A stretch of 38,441 bases of DNA from Candidatus Melainabacteria bacterium (GTDB lineage: Bacteria; Cyanobacteriota; Vampirovibrionia; Caenarcaniphilales; Caenarcanaceae): NCBI GenBank assembly GCA_005110395.1, contig DUDU01000015.1:1-38441 (forward strand). The letters are read 5' to 3'. Below the pieces are notes generated by a model. That model was not told the DNA's origin and made no database searches. It saw only the letters and a list, made by a program, of their open reading frames with translations. Positions 8,690 through 15,636 of the stretch are shown here, in pieces. Made by a program: the position numbers and the translations under genes. Position 1 is the stretch's first letter, and every line of letters begins with the position of its first letter.

Positions 8690-9409
8690 TTGGAATCGAC
8701 AAAAGATTATGACTGGTCATTGGAAGAGCATTTAGAAGAGCTAAGGCAAAGACTTTTCATTTGTTTTGTTTTGTTTGCTATAGCTTTTGCTTTGTCTTTT
8801 TTTCTTACTCCTCCCGTATTAATTCGACTGGAAGCTTTAGCCCCAAAAGGAACTGTATTTTTCCAGCTTAAGCCCGGTGAGCTCCTGTTTGTTTATTTGC
8901 ATGTAAGTTTTATTCTCTCAGTTATTCTTTCAAGCCCATTTTTACTTTTTCAAATCGGATCATTTATTTGGCCAGGTCTGAAAAAGCAAGAAAAGATGAT
9001 TGCGCTAATTCTATTTTCTGGAGCTCCATTTTTATTTTTTGGAGCAATGGCTTTTGCTTATTTTATTGCCTTGAAGCCTATCTTGAATTTCATTTTGGGA
9101 TTTGGTGTTGATTTATCTTTGGTACAGCCTCAATATAGCCTCGACTATTTTGTTTCACTAGTTTTGTCAATTATTTGTATTTTTGGAATTTCTTTTCAGC
9201 TCCCAGTTTTACTTTATATTGCTGCTTTACTAGGGCTAACTACTTCTTATCAATTAAGTAAATTTTGGAAAGAGGCAATTTTGTCAGCTTTTGTTTTAGC
9301 TGCTTTTCTGACTCCAACTCCCGACCCAATTAATATGAGTATTCTTGGGCTGGCTTTATCAGGTTTATATGGTCTTAGTTGGATTCTGATTAGATTAAGC
9401 GGCAAATAA
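8690..9409 (+). CDS. tatC: Sec-independent translocase subunit TatC
   Basis: TatC is the polytopic core of the twin-arginine translocase and recognises the RR signal of folded cargo. The 239-residue protein opens with the conserved cytosolic motif (SLEEHLEELRQRL, 10-22) holding the Glu cluster used in signal binding, then six hydrophobic segments (about 22-42, 65-90, 100-125, 145-170, 180-205, 210-232). The TPTPDP loop before the last helix is a family hallmark. The start must be TTG at 8690: an in-frame TAA lies at 8666-8668 and there is no Met until well inside the conserved domain. No tatA/tatB is in the window. Confidence 0.93.
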   Translation: MESTKDYDWSLEEHLEELRQRLFICFVLFAIAFALSFFLTPPVLIRLEALAPKGTVFFQLKPGELLFVYLHVSFILSVILSSPFLLFQIGSFIWPGLKKQEKMIALILFSGAPFLFFGAMAFAYFIALKPILNFILGFGVDLSLVQPQYSLDYFVSLVLSIICIFGISFQLPVLLYIAALLGLTTSYQLSKFWKEAILSAFVLAAFLTPTPDPINMSILGLALSGLYGLSWILIRLSGK

Positions 9410-9524
9410 AAGATATAAAGAAGAAGTCAAATTCCAATTTTTATTTAGATTATTTTGTGTAGAAAATTTTTGTTATGTGGAACATCTTTATTTAGATTTA
9501 TAAATACTTAGCCCAAAATAAATA

Positions 9525-10370
9525 ATGAATGGTCTCACTGAATATCAAGCTTGGAAAGCAAATGGATTTACTTTTCTGTTTTTAGCTATTGTATGTGGTC
9601 TTTTAGCAATTGTCTTTCTAAAGATATTCATGATTTTGGGTATTTTATTTGCGTTTGCAACTTTTATTTGTTCATCTGGTTTTGTTGTTAATAAACCAAA
9701 TAAAGCTTGCATTCTTGTTTTCTTTGGACAATATGCCGGAACTATCAATGAGGCTGGACTATTTTGGGTTAACCCATTGGCTTCAAAAGAAATTATTTCT
9801 CTGAAAGTTAATAACTTTAATAGTGAGAAGTTAAAAGTAAATGATGCTCACGGTAATCCAATTGAAATTGCAGCGGTGATTGTCTGGCGCGTGGTTGATT
9901 CGGCCAAAGCATTCTTTGAAGTCGAAGATTACTCAAGCTTTGTTGCCATTCAAAGTGAAACTGCAATTAGAACTTTAGCTAGCAGATACGCTTATGATTC
10001 TGATGATGACAAAATACCCTCCTTAAGACATCAATCAGAAGAATTGATTAATTTATTAAAAAATGAGGTTCAAGCCCGACTAGAAGTTGCTGGAATAGAA
10101 ATTATTGAGGCGCGTCTAAGTCATTTAGCCTATGCTGCTGAAATTGCTCAAGCTATGTTGAGAAGGCAACAAGCAACAGCAGTAATATCTGCCAGACAGA
10201 AAATCGTTGAAGGCGCAGTTGGAATGGTGCAATTAGCCCTTCATTCTTTAAGCTCACAGGGAATTGTTGAGTTAGATGATAATAGAAAAGCTTCAATGGT
10301 CAATAATCTAATGGTTGCTTTAATCTCAGAGCAAGGATTGCAGCCAGTGGTTAATACTGGAGCTTATTAA
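9525..10370 (+). CDS. SPFH / Band 7 membrane protein
   Basis: 281 residues. Two adjacent hydrophobic segments at the N-terminus (about 13-34 and 35-53) form a hairpin anchor. The SPFH domain follows, with [17 protein letters not shown], the GLFWVNP loop and [20 protein letters not shown] helical stretch ends in [24 protein letters not shown], typical of stomatin-like proteins, then a helical tail. SPFH proteins oligomerise on membranes and organise lipid domains or bind proteases; no NfeD-type partner gene is adjacent, so the partner is unknown. ATG start at 9525; no SD. It stands alone between tatC (116-nt gap) and a structured repeat. Confidence 0.85.
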   Translation: MNGLTEYQAWKANGFTFLFLAIVCGLLAIVFLKIFMILGILFAFATFICSSGFVVNKPNKACILVFFGQYAGTINEAGLFWVNPLASKEIISLKVNNFNSEKLKVNDAHGNPIEIAAVIVWRVVDSAKAFFEVEDYSSFVAIQSETAIRTLASRYAYDSDDDKIPSLRHQSEELINLLKNEVQARLEVAGIEIIEARLSHLAYAAEIAQAMLRRQQATAVISARQKIVEGAVGMVQLALHSLSSQGIVELDDNRKASMVNNLMVALISEQGLQPVVNTGAY

Positions 10371-10455
10371 ACTCAAAATAAACCAAAAAGTCACAGGCAA
10401 ATATTTTATGCGCAGAAGAAATTTAGACTTAAGGGCACTTCTATTAAGTCTCTTC

Positions 10456-10536
10456 AAACCCCCAACCCCCTGAGAGGGGGCTTTTAGTTCTCTCTTTGAG
10501 AGCCCCTTTTCAGGGGTCGGCGAAAGCCGGGGGTTA
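10456..10536. repeat. Multi-hairpin structured repeat
   Basis: Outer arms AACCCC (10457-10462) and GGGGTT (10530-10535) enclose four consecutive hairpins: CCCCC/GGGGG (10466-10480), CTCTC/GAGAG (10490-10502), CCCC/GGGG (10503-10516) and CGGC-GAAA-GCCG (10518-10529), the last with a GNRA tetraloop. The G+C content is far above the flanks. The layout is that of a mobile palindromic element or a structured RNA. The 10371-10768 spacer also holds a 58-codon frame (ATG 10573 to TAA 10747) that I cannot support as a gene. Confidence 0.6.
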
Positions 10537-10684
10537 AAAAAACTTAGTTTTTAGAAGCTCCCTTAAGAAAATATGCTTTTTGTGAATACAGCAGCTAATT
10601 TGAAGCCTTTTTATGAATATTACGGAAAAGAAATTGCAAATTTTCATTCATTGTTTTTATTGAAAACGCAAATTTGGTCACAAG

Positions 10685-10727
10685 TTTTGCAATATAGGGA
10701 AAGCTATATTGGTTGCATATTGCAAAA
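10685..10727. promoter_or_regulatory. Nested palindrome upstream of the spermidine-synthase-like gene
   Basis: TTTTGCAATA (10685-10694) and TATTGCAAAA (10718-10727) are perfect 10-bp inverted repeats enclosing a smaller TATA/TATA pair. It lies about 40 nt before the ATG at 10769. It could be an operator or a leader hairpin; it lacks a terminator's G+C-rich stem. Confidence 0.4.
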
Positions 10728-10768
10728 TATTTATTTACTAATTGTTTAAATCAATTACTAATATTCTA

Positions 10769-11497
10769 ATGACCCACAATAATCTGCTAAAAAAAGAAAC
10801 GGTATCCGTAAGAACATCATTGAAAGAGCATAAAATCCTCCTATATATAATCGCTTTTATTGCTGGCTCTCTAATCATGGTTTTGGAATTGATTGCAGGC
10901 CGAATAATTGCTCCCTATGTTGGTGTTTCACTTTATACCTGGACAAGCGTAATTGGAATTGTTTTAGCCGGTATTAGTTTAGGTAATTATTTGGGTGGAT
11001 TAATTGCCGATCAAAAAGCTTCAATTCAATTACTTTCCAGACTTTTTATTTTCACAGGAATTAGCTGCTTAGCAGTTCTTCCATTGACTTATTTTTTGCC
11101 GCAAATAACCGAAAAGCTCGATTTAATAACGCAAATTTTGATACTGACTATTGCCCTATTTTTTATACCTTGTACTTTGCTAGGTAGTATTTCACCGATT
11201 GTTATGAAGTTGTGCATCACAAATCTCGATCAAGCTGGAAGTACGATTGGAAGAATCTCGGCTCTTTCAACAATTGGCAGTATTATTACTACTTTTTTGA
11301 CTGGATTTTTCTTGATTTCATGGTTTGGTGTCAATCAAATTCTTTTTGGCATTGCAAGCATTTTGATATTTCTGGGTCTACTTTTGAGTTTTTTTTTTCA
11401 GAAACTAGATACTAAAAGTGCAGAAAATAAAAAAAGTTTTTTCTTCACTATTCTCAGCAATATTTGCTGTCTTTTACTTTGTGGATTTATTTTTTGA
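10769..11497 (+). CDS. Membrane half of a fused spermidine-synthase-like protein
   Basis: 242 residues with six to seven membrane segments. It begins like the membrane domain of fused MFS/spermidine-synthase-like proteins: MVLELIAGRIIAPYVGVSLYTW, WTSVIGIVLAGISLGNYLGG and PCTLLGSISPIVMKL are characteristic, as is the GSTIGRISALSTIGSI segment. It ends at TGA 11495-11497 inside what should be the last helix. The same reading frame continues without another stop through 11498-11566 and into the methyltransferase-like domain at 11567. An alternative TTG start at 10742 adds nine residues. The intact protein would be about 574 residues. Substrate unknown; many family members lack spermidine synthase activity. 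Confidence 0.75.
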   Translation: MTHNNLLKKETVSVRTSLKEHKILLYIIAFIAGSLIMVLELIAGRIIAPYVGVSLYTWTSVIGIVLAGISLGNYLGGLIADQKASIQLLSRLFIFTGISCLAVLPLTYFLPQITEKLDLITQILILTIALFFIPCTLLGSISPIVMKLCITNLDQAGSTIGRISALSTIGSIITTFLTGFFLISWFGVNQILFGIASILIFLGLLLSFFFQKLDTKSAENKKSFFFTILSNICCLLLCGFIF

Positions 11498-11566
11498 ATT
11501 TTTGTTTCCTCTAATCTGATTAATGGTGTTTGTAAGTATGAGAGCAATTATTTTTGCATTAGAGTT

Positions 11567-12493
11567 TTGACAACGCCATTGAGTGAGCTTTGCAAAACTG
11601 GAAATCGATTATTGAAAACGAATAATATTTGCGGATTAGATAAAAATAAAGATTCAAATGAAAAGATTTCTATTCTTTTTCTGGATAATCTGCTTCATAG
11701 CTACAATTCACAAATTAATCCTAGTCTTTTGGTTTATGAATATGAGCGAGTTTACGCAAAAGTTTTTGATTACGCTCAAAAGAACAAGCTTGCATTAAAC
11801 ACTATTTTTATTGGTGGAGGTGGATATACTTTTCCTAGATATGTTGAGTCTATCGATACAAAGTCTTCAATAGAAGTTATTGAAATCGACCCATTGGTTA
11901 CACAAACTGCCTATAAAGAATTAGGCTTATCGGCTCAATCAAGAATTCTTTCTCATATTGAAGATGCTCGTACTTTTTTCAGCAAACAAATTAAAGTTTT
12001 CAAAGCAAACAAATTAAATTCTAAAAAATACGATTTAATTTTTGGGGATGCTTTTCGAGATATTTCTATTCCATATCATTTAGTTACCAAAGAGTTTAAT
12101 GATATAGTTAAAGCCTCTCTTCAACCATATGGTTTGTATGTAGTTAATGTCGTAGACGGTAAAATGAGGAATTATCGATTTTTGAGATCATATTTAAAGA
12201 CTATTAAGAGAAGTTTTGATTATGTATATTTACTCCCCTCAAGAAAAAATTGGAAGCAAGACTCAACAATAACTTTTGTAGTGATAGCTTCGGATAAACC
12301 ACTGAATGAAACTAGTTGGAGTAAATCTATTGATACTCTTCCTGGACAAAATATGATTATTAATGGCAAATATTTGAATCAGGCTGAGATGAAAGAACTT
12401 TTGTCATTGGACAATAAAGCCGTACTATTGACAGATATGTATTCTCCCGTAGAACAAATGATGGCTCCTACTATTGCACGTGGAAAAAGTTAG
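11567..12493 (+). CDS. Spermidine-synthase-like catalytic half
   Basis: 308 residues from a TTG; the domain really begins earlier in the same frame (YESNYFCIRV just upstream of 11567 corresponds to the conserved ESxYYxIxV strand). Landmarks are LDNLLHSYNS, YEYERVYA, the nucleotide-binding FIGGGGYTFPRY (motif I), IEVIEIDPLV (acidic ribose-binding residue), HIEDARTFF and LIFGDAFRD, as in aminopropyltransferase/SAM-methyltransferase-like Rossmann domains. It is in the same frame as the membrane half, separated only by TGA 11495-11497, so this is one gene with a nonsense codon rather than two ancestral genes. If it is still translated, it must restart at TTG 11567 or nearby. Confidence 0.75.
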   Translation: MTTPLSELCKTGNRLLKTNNICGLDKNKDSNEKISILFLDNLLHSYNSQINPSLLVYEYERVYAKVFDYAQKNKLALNTIFIGGGGYTFPRYVESIDTKSSIEVIEIDPLVTQTAYKELGLSAQSRILSHIEDARTFFSKQIKVFKANKLNSKKYDLIFGDAFRDISIPYHLVTKEFNDIVKASLQPYGLYVVNVVDGKMRNYRFLRSYLKTIKRSFDYVYLLPSRKNWKQDSTITFVVIASDKPLNETSWSKSIDTLPGQNMIINGKYLNQAEMKELLSLDNKAVLLTDMYSPVEQMMAPTIARGKS

Positions 12494-12531
12494 AAAGTTC
12501 AATTAAGCGATAATCTATTTCCTTCAAAATA

Positions 12532-12574
12532 AAAATCAGGTTCTGTAGATTATATAAACCCAAAACCTGATTTT
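12532..12574. terminator. Terminator after the spermidine-synthase-like gene
   Basis: AAAATCAGGTT (12532-12542) and AACCTGATTTT (12564-12574) form a perfect 11-bp stem with A-rich and T-rich flanks, so it could work in both directions. On the minus side it lies just beyond the stop (12593-12595) of the displaced DUF561 tail, which suggests it was that gene's original terminator as well. Confidence 0.65.
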
Positions 12575-12631
12575 ATTGAATAAGATACTTTGTCAAACTA
12601 AAACTGAATCTTGCAATTTAATTTTGTTTGC

Positions 12632-12703
12632 ATTCATTTTTTCTTGAATAGTTTGAATCAAAGCAATCATTTCAATTTGAGAACCCAATTTTGAAACTGC
12701 CTT
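12632..12703 (-). repeat. Duplicate of the DUF561 3' coding end
   Basis: 71 of 72 bases match 13555-13626, in direct orientation 923 bp apart. Read on the minus strand it encodes the last part of the DUF561 protein but ends with a different tail (MNANKIKLQDSVLV, stop at 12593-12595) from the live copy (MNSNKFILV). Beyond 12703 the similarity stops abruptly. It is a displaced gene end, flanking the one-gene cassette at 12823. Confidence 0.85.
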
Positions 12704-12822
12704 CTAGAGGGATTCTCCAGACAATTATTTTATATTGCTCACGCAGATATTGATTAAATGTAAGGAATTTGTTGCATTGGGCATAAAGATGATTATTAAA
12801 GTAATTGTATGGAATTTGAAAA

Positions 12823-13446
12823 ATGGATCTAGAAATTACTGCTTATATTGTTGATACTTGTCTTAAAATTTTAAGTATTACAGCTGGAATTGTGGCAATT
12901 TGGCAATTTAAATTAAACACGGATGAAAAAAGAAAAGAGAATCGTCACAAGCAAGCTTATACAGCAAAAGAAATGATAGAAAGTCTTTTCTTAAATGAAA
13001 AGTCTCGTGACGCATTGAAAATGTTAGATTGGTCAGGTAGAACTTACAAAGATGGAAAAGAAAATTATGTAATTGAGGTAAATGACATTAAAGAATCTCT
13101 AAGAACTGATAACTTAAATTTTGATGACAAAAAAAAATTCATTAGAGACTGTTTTGAAGAGCTATTTGACAGAATAGAAACAATTCAGAACTTAATAGAT
13201 ATAAAACTTCTTGAATTTGAAGATTTAGCTTTAATTCTGTCATACTACGCTGAAAAAATAATGAGTGATCAATCGACATATTGCTCTTTTCTTCGTGAAT
13301 ACGGTTATCAAAAAACTATTAAATTCTTATACCTTGCTTATCCAATGTACAAAGCCAGCAAGGATAAATTAGACAAGAATCCAAGTGAAGAGATTACTGA
13401 AACTTATCAAATTCTCTTTGAGGGAGCTCTACAAAACAAACCTTAA
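12823..13446 (+). CDS. Hypothetical single-pass membrane protein (cassette gene)
   Basis: 207 residues, not recognised beyond a loose resemblance to single-pass DUF4760-like proteins. One N-terminal membrane helix (about 7-27, YIVDTCLKILSITAGIVAIW) is followed by a soluble, helical, Lys/Glu/Asp-rich domain including KEMIESLFLNEKSRDALKML and a central DRIETIQNLIDIKLLEFEDL segment. N-terminus-out or -in orientation is unclear. It sits alone between two direct copies of the DUF561 3' end, with its own G+C-rich terminator, so it looks like an acquired cassette. Its protein is more Lys/Asp/Glu-rich than its neighbours. Related one-helix proteins of this size occur in accessory regions; I infer no specific role. 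Confidence 0.75.
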   Translation: MDLEITAYIVDTCLKILSITAGIVAIWQFKLNTDEKRKENRHKQAYTAKEMIESLFLNEKSRDALKMLDWSGRTYKDGKENYVIEVNDIKESLRTDNLNFDDKKKFIRDCFEELFDRIETIQNLIDIKLLEFEDLALILSYYAEKIMSDQSTYCSFLREYGYQKTIKFLYLAYPMYKASKDKLDKNPSEEITETYQILFEGALQNKP

Positions 13447-13457
13447 CAAACCTCCCC

Positions 13458-13503
13458 CCCCCTGAAAATGAATCTGCGCATCTGATTTGCAATCACCAGG
13501 GGG
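13458..13503 (+). terminator. Terminator after the cassette gene
   Basis: CCCCCTG (13458-13464) pairs with CAGGGGG (13497-13503), followed by CTTTTCAG. A weaker inner AATC/GATT stem lies in the loop. It lies between converging genes and can serve the 12823 gene. Confidence 0.5.
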
Positions 13504-13530
13504 CTTTTCAGTTAATTAGAATGAATTCAA

Positions 13531-14256
13531 CTAAACCAAAATAAATTTATTTGAATTCATTTTTTCTTGAATAGTTTGAATCAAAGCAATCATTTCAATT
13601 TGAGAACCCAATTTTGAAATTGCCTTGCCTATTCCAATCCCATCAGCACCAGCTGCAAGCGCGAGTGGAATGGTGAGAGGAGACAAGCCACCAGCTGCCA
13701 TTATGCATGCATTTGGACAAGCGGCTTTGAGTTCAAGGGTATTGGCAAGAGTAACTTTAGCTTTTTCAATTTGTCCAATTGCTCCTGAAGAACTAGCTTT
13801 GGAAATTGCTCCGCCTTCAGTTTGTAAAATAGCAACACCCATTTCATCAAGGATTTGTGCTAATTCAGATTGTTCATTAACTGAAAGATAGCCAGGAATG
13901 GTTACTGATAAATTTTGACCAGAGCCTAAATGGCTGATTAATTGTGTGGTCATTGAAACAATAGCGTCTAAACTAATTGTCTGACCTTGCTCGTAGAGAT
14001 GATCAAAATTTCCTAACTCTAAATAATCGGCACCTAATGAGTGAGCTCGAAGTAATTTATCAGTACTCAAAGATGAAACAAAGAGTTTGGTTGAACTGTT
14101 TGCAAGTTTTTCTTTGACTGCTTTGATTATTGTCTCATCATCGCAAATATCGATTGCGTCAACTCGGCGAGCGGCTGCAACACTGGCAATTTCAAGAACT
14201 TTGTTTAGGTCACGGTTTTCTATACCTGCAATTACCTTGAGGAATGGATTATTCAT
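13531..14256 (-). CDS. DUF561 / Ycf23-like TIM-barrel protein
   Basis: 241 residues resembling the DUF561 family (Ycf23 in red-algal plastids), widespread in cyanobacteria, function unknown. The barrel-type pattern is visible: LKVIAGIENRDLNKV, AARRVDAIDICDD, LFVSSLSTDKLLRAHSLGADYLELGNFD, LSVTIPGYLS, ILQTEGG, AACPNACIMAAGGLSP and AAGADGIGIGKAI, the last two resembling the phosphate-binding loops of TIM barrels. The protein ends MNSNKFILV; the displaced duplicate at 12632-12703 encodes a different ending, so the present 3' end may be a recombination product. It follows prx on the same strand after about 100 nt with a strong hairpin between, so it is probably separately transcribed. Confidence 0.85.
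   Translation of the reverse strand: MNNPFLKVIAGIENRDLNKVLEIASVAAARRVDAIDICDDETIIKAVKEKLANSSTKLFVSSLSTDKLLRAHSLGADYLELGNFDHLYEQGQTISLDAIVSMTTQLISHLGSGQNLSVTIPGYLSVNEQSELAQILDEMGVAILQTEGGAISKASSSGAIGQIEKAKVTLANTLELKAACPNACIMAAGGLSPLTIPLALAAGADGIGIGKAISKLGSQIEMIALIQTIQEKMNSNKFILV
13555..13626 (-). repeat. Second copy of the 72-bp direct repeat (in DUF561)
   Basis: This is the live copy, within the 3' end of the DUF561 gene, matching 12632-12703 with one mismatch (13620). The pair resembles the attL/attR arrangement of elements that integrate in the 3' end of a gene and restore it. Confidence 0.85.
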
Positions 14257-14286
14257 ATTAAATGTTTAAGAGTTGGGGAAATAAAG

Positions 14287-14333
14287 CTGAACCTTGATTG
14301 CAAATTTTCATATAGCTTTTTATCAAGGTTCAG
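14287..14333 (-). terminator. Terminator after peroxiredoxin
   Basis: CTGAACCTTGAT (14287-14298) and ATCAAGGTTCAG (14322-14333) form a perfect 12-bp stem. On the minus strand it is reached 24 nt after the prx stop and is followed by CTTTATTT. Confidence 0.7.
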
Positions 14334-14357
14334 AAACTGAGAATCAGTGTTTTGAGT

Positions 14358-14906
14358 TTAGTTTAAGGTTTTATCGCCTGGCTTCCAATTACATGGAACC
14401 AATTTACCTTTAGCTGCTTCCTGGAAAGCTTGAACGGTGCGGAGAATTTCATCAACATTACGACCTACTGGCAAATTGTTAATCTGAACTGATTGAACAA
14501 TTCCTTTTGGATCGATGATTATGGTTGCACGAAAGGTAATTCCTTGATCTTCTTTGAGAATACCGAATGCGTCGCTAACTTCATGATTAGTATCAGCAAT
14601 CCATGGATAAGGGCATTCACCAATTTCTTTTTGCCAAGCTAAGTGGGTGAAAGCACTATCGGTACTAATAAGAATTGGTTGAACTCCGATTTTTGCGAAT
14701 TCAGGTGCTTTTGCCATCAATTCTTTGATTTCAGTAGGGCAAACAAAAGTAAAGTCGAGTGGATAACTAAACAAAATCACCCATTTACCATCAAAATCTT
14801 TGAGTGAAATAGTTGCTTTTGGATCATTCTTGACCAAAGCAGAAACATCTTCAAAATCAGGTGCTTGTTCATTGACCAAACAGCTGACTACATCAAAATC
14901 TAACAT
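14358..14906 (-). CDS. Typical 2-Cys peroxiredoxin (AhpC/Prx1)
   Basis: 182-residue thiol peroxidase reducing H2O2 and organic peroxides in the cytosol. The peroxidatic Cys56 lies in FTFVCPTE, the resolving Cys172 in the C-terminal VPCNWKPG, so it is a typical 2-Cys enzyme with disulphide-linked dimers. DTNHEVSDAFG and TFRATIIIDPKG are family segments. It is the only gene here with a strong Shine-Dalgarno (AAGGAG, 7 nt before the ATG), which suggests high expression. A 12-bp-stem terminator follows. The electron donor (thioredoxin or AhpF) is not in the window. Confidence 0.96.
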   Translation of the reverse strand: MLDFDVVSCLVNEQAPDFEDVSALVKNDPKATISLKDFDGKWVILFSYPLDFTFVCPTEIKELMAKAPEFAKIGVQPILISTDSAFTHLAWQKEIGECPYPWIADTNHEVSDAFGILKEDQGITFRATIIIDPKGIVQSVQINNLPVGRNVDEILRTVQAFQEAAKGKLVPCNWKPGDKTLN

Positions 14907-14913
14907 TAATTAA

Positions 14914-14919
14914 CTCCTT
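14914..14919 (-). promoter_or_regulatory. Shine-Dalgarno of peroxiredoxin
   Basis: AAGGAG on the minus strand, 7 nt before the ATG. It fixes the start and stands out because most genes here lack such a site. Confidence 0.8.
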
Positions 14920-15012
14920 ATTTTTCTATTAAAACAACGCATATTTGTTTCTCTAAAAATATAACAGCCAAATGAAATTAGGATTCTTATTGCTATTTTA
15001 GAAATGAAACTT

Positions 15013-15179
15013 TTAACTCTCGTTACGCAAAAATAATTTCCTCCAAGCTGAGTTGAACACTCTCCTCAGCTTCGCATCCTGCTTACGCCAGCCTTCGGGC
15101 ACGTCTCTCTTTGGAGAAAATGAAATTCCTTACTTCCCTCCCTGATTTCGCAGGGGAAATGGGGGTGAAGTTTATCAAT
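15013..15179. repeat. MITE-like dispersed repeat, copy A
   Basis: It begins TTAACTC (15013-15019), then TTACGCAAAAATAATTTCCT (15023-15042). Its 16-nt GCAAAAATAATTTCCT is identical to one end of copy C (31157-31370, inverted). Downstream both share an ACTCT...CTCCTCAGCT stretch, a CCTGCTT and a TTCGGG in the same order. The right boundary is not clear; no matching terminal inverted repeat is seen near 15180, so this copy may be truncated. It fills most of the prx/L7-L12-like spacer (14907-15179). Confidence 0.6.
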
Positions 15180-15621
15180 CTAATTAGTTTTAATCAAGGC
15201 TTTTCCACCAGCGCTTTCTATTTGTTTTTTTGAATGATTCTGCCTTTTCACTTGTGACATCACTTAAAACAATTGATGGAATAGAATCTATTAAATCTTT
15301 GCTTTCTTTTAGTCCTAAATCCAGTTACTTCACGAATGATTTTGATTATTCCAATTTTATTATTGCCACTATTAATCAATTCAAGGCTGAAATTGCCTTC
15401 ATCACTTGAGTTAAACGATTGTTGCTGATTAGATTCAAATCCATCTTTGAAATTTGAACCATAATGCGAGCCATCAATTTTTTCTTTAGAGCATTTAATT
15501 CCATTCTCAACAACTCATTTTCTGAACTGAGATTGTTTTGCTTTATAAAGAGTGGCAGACAACAAATTATGAGAAAAACAAGAAATGTAATTACGCTCAG
15601 AAAAATCATTGTAGCTATCAC
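15180..15621 (-). pseudogene. Membrane-anchored L7/L12 C-terminal-domain protein, frameshifted
   Basis: The gene starts at GTG 15621, 15 nt after atpB. An N-terminal helix (IFLSVITFLVFLIICCLPLF) is followed by a short coiled coil (ENELLRMELNALKKK); this frame stops at 15376. In other frames of the same strand lies a clear ribosomal L7/L12 C-terminal domain: NKIGIIKIIREVTG, then GLGLKESKDLIDSIPS, then ESFKKQIESAGGKALIKTN ending at TAG 15180-15182. Joining them needs one frame change in the A6 run near 15485, one extra T near 15315 and one extra A near 15232. The restored protein would be about 146 residues. Membrane-tethered L7/L12-like proteins occur in bacteria; function unknown. All lesions lie in homopolymers, so sequencing error is the alternative. 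Confidence 0.75.
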
Positions 15622-15636
15622 AAGCTAGGAATTACT

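Noticed and set aside
11495..11497. TGA as a selenocysteine or tryptophan codon.
   Set aside because: No SECIS-like stem directly after it and TGA ends other genes here, so general recoding is excluded. Trp-suppression at this one codon cannot be ruled out but has no support.
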